Assembly: GCA_013816325.1 (NCBI GenBank)
Contig: JACDEP010000038.1
Location: forward strand, 7,102 to 14,890
Direction: 5' to 3'
From: Methylotenera sp.
GTDB lineage: Bacteria > Pseudomonadota > Gammaproteobacteria > Burkholderiales > Methylophilaceae
DNA: 7,789 nt
A program made the position numbers and the translations under genes. The notes under the pieces were generated by a model. The model did no database searches, was not told where the DNA came from, and saw only the letters and a list, made by a program, of their open reading frames with translations. Shown here one piece after another: positions 1-6,056 of this stretch; within the stretch, counting starts at the first letter, position 1, and each line of letters begins with the position of its first letter.

Positions 1-1234
1 CGCGGATATGTCCAGTGCCATGACAGCGCGGACAAGGAATGTGATTGGTTTCGCCCAAGCTAGGACGTAAGCGCTGGCGTGATAGTTCAAGCAACCCAAA
101 GCGTGAAATTTTGCCGGTTTGTACGCGTGCACGGTCTGCATGTAAAGCATCACGTAAAGCATTTTCTACTTCGCGTTGGTTGCGTTGGTTTTCCATGTCA
201 ATAAAGTCAATCACCACCAGACCGCCCAAATCGCGCAAACGCAATTGGCGAGCTACTTCTTCCGCAGCTTCTAGATTGGTGTTGAATGCGGTATGTTCAA
301 TGTCGCTACCGCGCGTCGCGCGTCCTGAGTTCACGTCTACCGATACCAATGCTTCAGTATGATCAATCACGATCGCGCCGCCAGAAGGCAAACGCACTTC
401 TCGTGAGAAGGCTGATTCGATCTGATGTTCAATCTGGAAGCGCGTGAAAAGAGGAATTTCATCTTGATACAGTTTCACACGTGATACGTTACCCGGCATC
501 ACGTGGTTCATGAATTGAACGGCTTGCTCATGGATGTCAGGAGTGTCAATTAAGATCTCGCCGATGTCGGAGCTAAAATAATCGCGAATCGCGCGAATCA
601 CTAAACTGCCTTCTTGGTAGATTAAATACGCACCAGCCTGAATGGCTGAAGCGCCATCAATAGCTGTCCACAGTTGCGTTAGATAATTTAAGTCCCATTG
701 CAACTCTTCCACATTGCGGCCGATACCGGCGGTACGGGCAATGATACTCATGCCTTTAGCTACTTCTAGCTGTGCCATTACGTCACGTAATTCGTCGCGT
801 TCTTCGCCTTCGATACGGCGTGAGACTCCACCGCCCCGTGGGTTATTCGGCATCAATACTAAATAGCGACCTGCCAATGAGATAAATGTTGTAAGCGCAG
901 CTCCTTTGTTGCCGCGTTCATCTTTATCTACTTGGACAATGAGCTCTTGCCCTTCTTTCAATGCATCCTGAATGCGGGCACGACCATCGGCGCCTTCTTT
1001 ATAGTAGCTGCGCGCAACTTCTTTAAATGGTAAAAAGCCGTGGCGGTCTTGTCCATAATCAACAAAAGCGGCTTCTAAAGAAGGTTCGATACGGGTAATA
1101 ACACCTTTGTAGATATTGCTTTTGCGCTGTTCTTTCCCAGCGTGTTCAATATCGAGATCGATCAGTTTTTGGCCATCGACGATTGCAACGCGTAATTCTT
1201 CTGATTGCGTTGCATTAAATAACATGCGTTTCAT
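1..1234 (-). CDS. rne: Ribonuclease E, N-terminal catalytic part (partial, runs off left edge)
   Basis: Endoribonuclease of RNA decay and of rRNA/tRNA processing; in well-studied bacteria it organises the membrane-associated degradosome. The 411 visible codons start MKRMLFNATQSEELRVA, the typical RNase E/G opening, followed by the S1 RNA-binding region (about residues 35-120, including the stretch NIYKGVITRIEPSLEAAFVD). The DNase I-like catalytic part carries D300 in VSVDVNSG and D343 in VVIDFIDM, matching the E. coli metal-binding D303 and D346 with a constant offset of 3. The zinc-link CPRC is present as C401 and C404, again offset by 3 from E. coli, and the window ends just after it. The small domain and any disordered scaffold tail lie outside, so RNase E is preferred over RNase G from sequence similarity and from the divergent rluC neighbour, as in E. 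coli. The ATG at 1232-1234 has a good ribosome binding site. Confidence 0.96.
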   Translation of the reverse strand, partial: MKRMLFNATQSEELRVAIVDGQKLIDLDIEHAGKEQRKSNIYKGVITRIEPSLEAAFVDYGQDRHGFLPFKEVARSYYKEGADGRARIQDALKEGQELIVQVDKDERGNKGAALTTFISLAGRYLVLMPNNPRGGGVSRRIEGEERDELRDVMAQLEVAKGMSIIARTAGIGRNVEELQWDLNYLTQLWTAIDGASAIQAGAYLIYQEGSLVIRAIRDYFSSDIGEILIDTPDIHEQAVQFMNHVMPGNVSRVKLYQDEIPLFTRFQIEHQIESAFSREVRLPSGGAIVIDHTEALVSVDVNSGRATRGSDIEHTAFNTNLEAAEEVARQLRLRDLGGLVVIDFIDMENQRNQREVENALRDALHADRARVQTGKISRFGLLELSRQRLRPSLGETNHIPCPRCHGTGHIR

Positions 1235-1240
1235 TGTGTG

Positions 1241-1246
1241 CTCCTG
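1241..1246 (-). promoter_or_regulatory. Ribosome binding site of rne
   Basis: CAGGAG on the minus strand, 6 bases before the rne ATG. It is among the clearest Shine-Dalgarno matches in the window and fixes the rne start. Most other genes here have weak sites. Confidence 0.8.
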
Positions 1247-1269
1247 CGCTGTGCAAGGCGGGCAGATGC

Positions 1270-1290
1270 GATACTTTTTTGATAAGTATC
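1270..1290 (-). promoter_or_regulatory. Hairpin in the rne leader
   Basis: Perfect 7-base inverted repeat GATACTT/AAGTATC with a 7-base loop, about 36 bases before the rne start. In the rne transcript the loop and its edge are A-rich (six A in a row), a single-stranded context RNase E could recognise. A regulatory role is inference from the position and from the known autoregulation of rne in E. coli. Confidence 0.35.
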
Positions 1291-1356
1291 ATAGAAGGGC
1301 AATTAAGGTGAGAGTTGTCAGGAACTGACGCTAAGGTACTGAATGCGCGGGTAGTA

Positions 1357-1384
1357 AGTATACATACACGCACTAATGTGCAAA
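1357..1384 (-). promoter_or_regulatory. Possible sigma-70-like promoter for rne
   Basis: On the minus strand TTTGCA (1379-1384, 4/6 to TTGACA) is followed after 16 bases by TATACT (1357-1362, 5/6 to TATAAT). Transcription would begin near 1350 and give a leader of roughly 115 bases that includes the hairpin at 1270-1290. Other starts further upstream are equally possible given the long intergenic space. Confidence 0.22.
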
Positions 1385-1710
1385 ATAACGGTATGGCGCG
1401 AATCGCGTCTTTAATTAGGGTTAGAAAAATCACTTTGTAACAGCCTGTTTAAAAGCAGGTCGAGCGATCTGGCCATGGCCTAATTCAATTGTTTCATGGG
1501 ATTCAACACCCATCATGAAGCAAGTTTATTTTATCGTTAAAGCAAACTAATTATTAAATTCACGCCAGTAATGGCATAAATTCGTTAAAATCCTATATTC
1601 AGTAAACCTTAATTTCCCAGCAGCCCTGAAGGCAATCAGGAAAATTACTATCACTTTAAGTCGCGCTTTATGTTTGTTTGTCTGCGGCGGCTTGAGCGCT
1701 AAATTTTACT

Positions 1711-1737
1711 TACCGCTACTTTGTATGGCGAGCGGTA
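1711..1737. repeat. Seven-base perfect inverted repeat (candidate RNA hairpin)
   Basis: TACCGCT (1711-1717) and AGCGGTA (1731-1737) are exact reverse complements around a 13-base loop. With the 1270-1290 pair it has the longest perfect arms in the intergenic region, and it is more GC-rich than its AT-rich surroundings. It could form in RNA from either strand. It lacks a T-run on either side, so it is not an intrinsic terminator. It might belong to a long rne leader. Confidence 0.35.
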
Positions 1738-1794
1738 TTAACCAAGTATTTGTTGTCACTTTTAATTTTTAGACACCCTAGATTCACCCATATG

Positions 1795-1809
1795 TTGTAT
1801 TCGATACAA
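1795..1809. promoter_or_regulatory. Compact dyad, possible operator or rluC leader hairpin
   Basis: TTGTAT-TCG-ATACAA is a perfect 6-base inverted repeat around 3 bases, about 110 bases upstream of rluC. Its compact, symmetric form would suit a dimeric regulator site, but it could equally be a small hairpin or chance. I recognise no specific regulator. Confidence 0.2.
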
Positions 1810-1917
1810 GATACTAGCGGGTATTAAGTGTATTCTAAATAAGTTTTAGCTTCGGAATACGTAGTTAAACCTTAAGAATAACTAAAGTATAGGCTACATC
1901 AACCATTTAAGCAAAGA

Positions 1918-2937
1918 ATGAACAATTTAACAGCACAAGATCAAGTAATTAAAGTTACCAAAATAAGCGAAACCGCCGCCGCATTCTTAACCATAGATGA
2001 GGCAAGTGAAGGTCAACGTGTAGACAACTTTCTGACCAAAACTCTAAAAGGTGTCCCTAAAAGCCATGTATACCGCATTTTGCGTAGTGGGGAAGTGCGA
2101 GTAAACAAAAAACGTATCGATGCTGATTTCAGACTTAGCATCGGCGATGTGGTGAGGATTCCGCCAACAAAGTCGACAATTGTTGAAAAGCCTGATCAAG
2201 TGGCTCCGAAGACCTCACAGTTTGAAGGAGCAATACTATTTGAAGATGACGCCATGCTGGTAATTGATAAGCCTGCGGGGTTTGCCGTACACGGCGGCAG
2301 TGGTGTCAGCCGCGGTGTGATTGAGCAGTTACGCTTAGAGCGGCCAAAAGCTAAATTCTTGGAGCTGGTACACAGGCTGGATCGCGAAACCTCAGGCGTG
2401 CTAATGCTGGCAAAAAAAAGAAGTGCGTTAGTTGCCTTACATGAGGCAATTCGCAATAACCAGACCGATAAACGTTACATCATGTTGGTCCATGGTGAAT
2501 GGCTAGAACAGAAAAAGCGTGTGGTGCTGGATCTACAGAAGTATGTCTTACCCAATGGGGAACGGCGTGTGAACGTGGTGATTGACGCTTCCAAAGACAA
2601 ATACGGTGAACGGCAAAATTCGGAGACCTTATTCCGCCTGATTAAGAACTACCGACACCCGATATTGGGAGATTTTTCCATGCTGGAAGCACAGCTTGTT
2701 ACAGGACGTACTCACCAACTCCGAGTGCAATTGTCACATTTAGGTTTTGCGATTGCTGGAGACGATAAATATGGCGATTTTGCTGTAAATAAGACTTTAT
2801 TGAAACACGGCTTAAAACGCATGTTTTTGCATTCATCCGAAACCAAGATCCGTCATCCTCTCACAGGTGATAAGTTGGTATTGAAAGCACCGCTTCCTGC
2901 CGAACTCAATAAGTTTGTTGCCAAGCTTGAGTCTTAG
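1918..2937 (+). CDS. rluC: 23S rRNA pseudouridine synthase RluC
   Basis: Converts uridines of 23S rRNA to pseudouridine; E. coli RluC acts at positions 955, 2504 and 2580, in and near the peptidyl-transferase centre. The N-terminal S4 RNA-binding domain spans about residues 33-83 (GQRVDNFL, KGVPKSHVYRILRSGEVRVN). The RluA-type catalytic domain follows from about 105. HRLDRETSG at 152-160 holds the catalytic D155 (E. coli D144), and GRTHQLRV at 263-270 is the second family motif. The protein has 339 residues against about 319 in E. coli; most of the surplus is a longer N-terminus. The ATG has only a weak purine-rich site upstream (AGCAAAGA), yet no better in-frame start is visible. It is divergent from rne, an arrangement shared with E. 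coli, and it heads a plus-strand cluster. RluD or RluA are less likely because the S4 region is closest to RluC. Confidence 0.93.
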   Translation: MNNLTAQDQVIKVTKISETAAAFLTIDEASEGQRVDNFLTKTLKGVPKSHVYRILRSGEVRVNKKRIDADFRLSIGDVVRIPPTKSTIVEKPDQVAPKTSQFEGAILFEDDAMLVIDKPAGFAVHGGSGVSRGVIEQLRLERPKAKFLELVHRLDRETSGVLMLAKKRSALVALHEAIRNNQTDKRYIMLVHGEWLEQKKRVVLDLQKYVLPNGERRVNVVIDASKDKYGERQNSETLFRLIKNYRHPILGDFSMLEAQLVTGRTHQLRVQLSHLGFAIAGDDKYGDFAVNKTLLKHGLKRMFLHSSETKIRHPLTGDKLVLKAPLPAELNKFVAKLES

Positions 2938-2989
2938 AAGTAAACCTCCATATACAAAAGTCAGCATTGAAAAGAAAGAATACATAAAC

Positions 2990-3646
2990 ATGCCCAAGCA
3001 GTTTGATTTAATCGTGTGGGATTGGGACGGTACGTTGGCAGATTCCACAGCAATGATTACTAATGCCATTTTGAAAGCCGCAGAGCAGGTAGGTTTGCCT
3101 GCATTAACGCCCCAGGCCGCAAGTAATATTATTGGCTTAGGCTTGCGTGAATCGATTGAAGCGCTATATGGCAGCTTGCCAGCTGAAAAAGCCCAAGCGC
3201 TGGCTACGCAATACACGGCGAATTATTATGCTGGTGAGAGCGAAATCCCGTTATTTACTGGAGCTGCCGATACGATTATTGAGCTAAGTAAACGTGGCTT
3301 TAAATTAGCAGTAGCTACAGGCAAGGGTAGGCGTGGCCTAAATCTGGCACTAGAGCATTGTGGTTTAGGGAAGTATTTCCATTCCACCCGTACGGTAGAT
3401 GAATGCTTTTCAAAGCCGCACCCACAAATGTTGGACGAATTAATGGATATGCTGGTCACTATTCCAGACCGTACCTTAATGATAGGTGATACTAGTTATG
3501 ATTTACAGATGGCGCAAAATGCCGGCGTGAGATCTGTTGGCGTTACTTATGGCGCCCAGAAAGCAGAACAATGGCAACACTTCAATCCGATTCGACAATT
3601 TGATGCTTTTGCCAGCTTGAGTAAATGGCTGTTGGCAGAAGCCTAA
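2990..3646 (+). CDS. HAD superfamily (IA) hydrolase, phosphoglycolate phosphatase-like
   Basis: A cytosolic 218-residue phosphatase of the HAD subfamily IA. All four HAD motifs are present: motif I DWDGT with nucleophile D11 and acid/base D13, motif II with T110 (AVATGKG), motif III with K142 (SKPHP), and motif IV GDTSYD with D167 and D171. Residues about 17-85 form the helical cap typical of Gph-like enzymes. The substrate cannot be read from sequence; phosphoglycolate or another small phospho-sugar is the family guess. The start at 2990 is chosen because homology begins at MPKQFDLIVWDWDGTLADS and a weak purine-rich site (AAAGAAAG) precedes it. An in-frame ATG at 2915 would overlap rluC and add 25 residues unlike the family. 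It lies 52 bases after rluC on the same strand and ends in tandem stops TAA TAG. Confidence 0.88.
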   Translation: MPKQFDLIVWDWDGTLADSTAMITNAILKAAEQVGLPALTPQAASNIIGLGLRESIEALYGSLPAEKAQALATQYTANYYAGESEIPLFTGAADTIIELSKRGFKLAVATGKGRRGLNLALEHCGLGKYFHSTRTVDECFSKPHPQMLDELMDMLVTIPDRTLMIGDTSYDLQMAQNAGVRSVGVTYGAQKAEQWQHFNPIRQFDAFASLSKWLLAEA

Positions 3647-3658
3647 TAGCTTAAAATA

Positions 3659-4018
3659 ATGCAAATCGATAATGAAACCGTAGTATTTGCCAGTGGAGAT
3701 TTACAGGATGAAGGCAAAGGATTAAGGTTCCCTTTGCCAAAGCTTGGCAACTTTGCCACAGGCTTTGTAATCCGTTTTCATGGAAAGCCTTACGCTTATG
3801 TTAACCAATGTGCCCACATCCCTGTAGAATTAGATTGGAACGAAGGCGACTTTTTTACCTCAGAAAATGATTATTTGATTTGCTCTACACATGGTGCGCA
3901 CTATCAGCCGCAAACGGGGTATTGTGTGAGGGGGCCATGTAAAGGTAAACACTTGAAACCGATTGGGGTTACAGAGCAAGACCAGAAAATTATTATTCAC
4001 ATTGCATCTATCAAGTAA
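3659..4018 (+). CDS. Small Rieske [2Fe-2S] protein
   Basis: A single-domain Rieske protein of 119 residues. The two cluster-binding motifs are C51-A-H53 and C75-S-T-H78 (CSTHGAHY), separated by 21 residues. That is somewhat longer than the 15-17 I regard as usual, but the ligands are intact. Such domains carry electrons, for example as ferredoxins of dioxygenases or as NirD-type subunits, but no oxygenase or reductase gene is visible nearby. No signal peptide or membrane segment is seen, so it should be cytosolic. Two further cysteines, C89 and C94, lie after the cluster motifs. It starts 12 bases after the HAD stop without a clear Shine-Dalgarno site, which suggests translational coupling. 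I believe a Rieske gene between rluC/HAD and sppA is common in betaproteobacteria (from memory), so the linkage looks conserved though its function is unclear. Confidence 0.88.
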   Translation: MQIDNETVVFASGDLQDEGKGLRFPLPKLGNFATGFVIRFHGKPYAYVNQCAHIPVELDWNEGDFFTSENDYLICSTHGAHYQPQTGYCVRGPCKGKHLKPIGVTEQDQKIIIHIASIK

Positions 4019-4019
4019 T

Positions 4020-4048
4020 TTGATAAATATTTAACCAGTACCTATAAA
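4020..4048 (+). promoter_or_regulatory. Sigma-70-like promoter for sppA
   Basis: TTGATA (4020-4025, 5/6) and TATAAA (4043-4048, 5/6) are separated by exactly 17 bases, directly after the Rieske stop. Transcription would start near 4055, leaving a leader of about 23 bases that contains the sppA ribosome binding site. It is the best promoter match I found in the window. Confidence 0.5.
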
Positions 4049-4077
4049 AATACTTTTTCAAATCAGGAAGTTTTCAA

Positions 4078-5055
4078 ATGTCAGAAAATAATCAACCTAC
4101 ATCAGCAGAAACGCAATGGCAGCGCGATACCATAGAAAAGCTAGCTACCGCGGGTTTAAAAGAGCAAGTTACCGCGCGGCGCTGGAGTACTCTTTTCAAA
4201 GCGCTGTTTTTAGCTTATCTTTTTCTGATCTTGTTATTTGCTACAGGCGCATTCAGCTCCAGCAAAAAACTTTCTACTACCCATACTGCGGTCATTGATA
4301 TCAGCGGTGTGATTGAAGCAGGCGGTGAAGTGAATGCAGAAGCAGTGATGAACAGCCTGCACGATGCCTACGATAACAAAGGCACCAAGGGCATCATTTT
4401 GCGTATCAATAGTCCTGGCGGTAGCCCGGTACAGGCCGGCATCATAAACGATGAAATCAAACGCCAGAAAAAATTACACCCAAAAATACCGGTATACGCA
4501 GTGGTCGAAGATATATGCGCCTCTGGGGGTTATTACATCGCAGTTGCAGCGGATAAGATTTATGTGGATAAAGCCAGTATTGTCGGCTCTATTGGCGTAT
4601 TGATGGATGGTTATGGCTTTACTGAAATCATGAAAAAAGTCGGTGTCGAACGCCGCTTGCTTACTGCGGGTGACAATAAAGCGATGCTAGATCCTTTTTC
4701 ACCCGTCAATCCAAAACACGTTGCGCTCGCCCAGGCCATGCTTGATGAGATTCACCAGCAATTTATTACTGTTGTGCGTGAAGGACGTGGTAGCCGCTTG
4801 AAGGAAAATTCGGAAACGTTTAGCGGCCTATTCTGGAGCGGTGAGCAAAGCATCAAACTGGGATTGGCGGATGCGCTAGGCAGTACAGACTATGTAGCAC
4901 GTGAAGTGATCAAGCAGGAAGACATAGTAGATTTTACTTATCAAGATGACTTTGCCAGCCGCATTGCTAAGCGCATTGGCGCAAGTGCGAGTGCTGCTAT
5001 TGGTGAAACACTAGCGAAACAACTGATCAGTTCAGGGCAAGTTAAACTGCACTAA
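4078..5055 (+). CDS. sppA: S49 family signal peptide peptidase, short SppA type
   Basis: A membrane-anchored serine protease that degrades leftover signal peptides or other membrane peptides. At 325 residues it is the short single-domain form, unlike the 618-residue duplicated E. coli SppA. A charged cytoplasmic N-terminus (1-40) is followed by one membrane segment at about 41-59 (rich in L, F, A), placing the catalytic domain outside the cytoplasmic membrane. NSPGGSP at 111-117 is the conserved S49 substrate-binding loop. S149 in ICASGGYY is the expected nucleophile, and K201 in GDNKAMLDPF the expected general base of the Ser-Lys dyad, as in Bacillus SppA (S147/K199). AGGAAG at 4065-4070, 7 bases before the ATG, supports the start. 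It closes the rluC cluster, 59 bases after the Rieske gene, and probably has its own promoter in that gap. Confidence 0.92.
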   Translation: MSENNQPTSAETQWQRDTIEKLATAGLKEQVTARRWSTLFKALFLAYLFLILLFATGAFSSSKKLSTTHTAVIDISGVIEAGGEVNAEAVMNSLHDAYDNKGTKGIILRINSPGGSPVQAGIINDEIKRQKKLHPKIPVYAVVEDICASGGYYIAVAADKIYVDKASIVGSIGVLMDGYGFTEIMKKVGVERRLLTAGDNKAMLDPFSPVNPKHVALAQAMLDEIHQQFITVVREGRGSRLKENSETFSGLFWSGEQSIKLGLADALGSTDYVAREVIKQEDIVDFTYQDDFASRIAKRIGASASAAIGETLAKQLISSGQVKLH

Positions 5056-5086
5056 TATTGAATGGCGTATTAACTCATCTGGCTAG

Positions 5087-5114
5087 CGATTGTCCTAGTC
5101 AGCAATGACAATCG
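5087..5114 (+). terminator. Hairpin at the convergent sppA/ppk2 ends, possible terminator
   Basis: CGATTGTC (5087-5094) and GACAATCG (5107-5114) form a perfect 8-base stem with a 12-base loop, 31 bases after the sppA stop. On the plus strand it is followed by ATTTGTATT, only a weak T-tract. The ppk2 stop codon (5095-5097) lies in the loop, so the stem also overlaps the ppk2 3' end. It may terminate plus-strand transcription or protect transcript 3' ends. Confidence 0.4.
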
Positions 5115-5907
5115 ATTTGTATTCAGCTGGCACTGGCGGGTATTTCAATTTCATACCTTTAAGTGCATCTAACAGAAGTCGTGAAATAAGCAGGTTACGG
5201 TTGGTTTTAGAGTCTGCCGGAATGATATGCCACGGTGCATAATCTGTAGAGGTCGCTTTGATGGCGGCTTCATAAGCCTGCATATACTTAGACCATAGTG
5301 CACGTTCTTTGAGGTCGTTCGGGTTGAATTTCCAAGTTTTGGTGGGGTCATTCAATCTTTCCTGCATACGTTGTTTTTGTTCTTCGCGGGAAATGTGCAG
5401 GTAGCATTTGATGATCGTCGTGCCGGTTTCTGCTAGCAATCGTTCGAAATCGTTAATTTGTGCATAACGACGCTGGCATTCGGCATCATCTATCCAATCA
5501 TGTACTTTCACTATGAGCACATCTTCATAATGACTACGGTTAAAGATTACTAACTCTCCGGCTTTAGGTACTTGCTGGTGTACACGCCACAAATAATCAT
5601 GAGCAAGCTCGTCACTACTCGGTGCTTTAAAGCTTGCAAGCCTTATTCCAAGCGGGTCACATTCACTAAATACATGCCGGACCGTACCATCTTTACCACT
5701 TGCATCCATCCCCTGTAAGACCAATAATACCTTACGTTTACCTGCCGCCTGCAGGGTATCCTGCAATGCATTGATTTCGGTAGCTAGCCTGGTGAGTTCA
5801 TAGGAGTCCTGTTCTTTGCTGCCTGAACGCTCAGTCTTGTCGTCGGTTTTGTAGTTGCTTAAGGAAAAATTTTTAGGATTAACGCGATATTTATCTAAGG
5901 TAGCCAT
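5095..5907 (-). CDS. ppk2: Polyphosphate kinase 2 family protein (PPK2)
   Basis: A cytosolic P-loop enzyme that moves phosphate between inorganic polyphosphate and nucleotides, usually to make ADP or ATP from polyphosphate. It has 270 residues, a normal single-domain length. Walker A is GMDASGKDGT (66-75) with K72. The Walker B region is IFNRSHYEDVL (121-131). The lid stretch QRMQERLNDPTKTWKF (179-194) carries the expected basic residues. N123, where many PPK2s have D (FDRS), together with SHYED, is the form I associate with class III enzymes, which can phosphorylate both AMP and ADP; this class call is tentative. The ATG at 5905-5907 has only a GA-rich upstream stretch (AAGAAAGA). It is separated from pgi by a strong terminator and therefore probably uses its own promoter. 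It is convergent with sppA. Confidence 0.92.
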   Translation of the reverse strand: MATLDKYRVNPKNFSLSNYKTDDKTERSGSKEQDSYELTRLATEINALQDTLQAAGKRKVLLVLQGMDASGKDGTVRHVFSECDPLGIRLASFKAPSSDELAHDYLWRVHQQVPKAGELVIFNRSHYEDVLIVKVHDWIDDAECQRRYAQINDFERLLAETGTTIIKCYLHISREEQKQRMQERLNDPTKTWKFNPNDLKERALWSKYMQAYEAAIKATSTDYAPWHIIPADSKTNRNLLISRLLLDALKGMKLKYPPVPAEYKSIVIAD

Positions 5908-5928
5908 CTGAATCTTTCTTTTTTAAGT

Positions 5929-5951
5929 CTGTAATTGTGATTACATTACAG
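5929..5951. promoter_or_regulatory. Dyad over the probable ppk2 promoter
   Basis: CTGTAAT (5929-5935) and ATTACAG (5945-5951) are perfect 7-base inverted repeats around 9 bases. A second, nested repeat TGTAAT-TGTG-ATTACA starts at 5930. The dyad covers the -10 and start region of the proposed ppk2 promoter, a position typical of a repressor operator. No known regulator is recognised. Confidence 0.3.
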
Positions 5952-5972
5952 CTTATTAGTTGCTAACGCCAA
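5945..5972 (-). promoter_or_regulatory. Possible promoter of ppk2
   Basis: On the minus strand TTGGCG (5967-5972, 4/6) precedes TGTAAT (5945-5950, 5/6) by 16 bases, between the pgi terminator and the ppk2 start. It would give a leader of about 30 bases. The location is the strongest argument, because ppk2 needs a promoter after the terminator. Confidence 0.3.
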
Positions 5973-6007
5973 ATGATTTGCAACATAGTTTATCTGTAAT
6001 ATCTAAC

Positions 6008-6040
6008 AAAAAAGCCCAGCTTATTCGGCTGAGCTTTTTT
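6008..6040 (-). terminator. Intrinsic terminator of pgi
   Basis: AAAAAAGC (6008-6015) pairs with GCTTTTTT (6033-6040), then one mismatch, then CAGC/GCTG around a 7-base loop. On the minus strand the stem ends in six T. It begins 17 bases after the pgi stop. Its symmetric A and T runs mean it could also stop plus-strand readthrough coming from sppA. Confidence 0.85.
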
Positions 6041-6056
6041 GAATACTGATGAGAAA

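Larger units (their letters stand above)
1235..1917. other. Divergent rne/rluC intergenic region, 683 bases, rich in inverted repeats
   Basis: No convincing gene lies here. The region must hold the promoters and leaders of rne (minus) and rluC (plus). Inverted repeats seen by eye: GATACTT/AAGTATC (1270-1290), GCAC/GTGC (1370-1381), GGCGCG/CGCGTC with one G-T pair on the plus strand (1395-1409), a 10-base palindrome GGCCATGGCC (1471-1480), ATGGG/CCCAT (1496-1513), GCCA-GTAA-TGGC with a GNRA-type loop on the plus strand (1564-1575), CCTGA/TCAGG (1625-1640), TACCGCT/AGCGGTA (1711-1737), TTGTAT/ATACAA (1795-1809) and GTATTC/GAATAC (1830-1860). E. coli rne has a long, structured, autoregulatory leader, so a similar role is a reasonable inference; the sequence does not prove it. 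One 28-codon minus-strand ORF (1430-1516) has no ribosome binding site. A possible weak -10 for rluC is TATAGG at 1888-1893. Confidence 0.6.

Noticed and set aside
45..362. 105-codon plus-strand ORF opposite rne
   Set aside because: Arginine/serine-rich shadow of a well-supported RNase E reading frame.
1116..1328. Plus-strand ORF antisense to the rne 5' end
   Set aside because: Mirror of the rne coding strand, with no family resemblance.
1215..1433. 72-codon minus-strand ORF overlapping the rne start
   Set aside because: It runs past the rne ATG and ribosome binding site in another frame and shows no recognisable motif or start signal.
1471..1480. Palindrome GGCCATGGCC
   Set aside because: Short, with no room for a loop and no context beyond a doubtful small ORF; likely chance.
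2915..2989. Earlier in-frame ATG (2915) for the HAD gene
   Set aside because: It overlaps the rluC end, and the 25 extra residues do not resemble HAD N-termini; family homology starts at 2990.
2833..3216. 127-codon minus-strand ORF spanning the rluC/HAD junction
   Set aside because: Antisense to two genes with clear catalytic motifs; no motif of its own.
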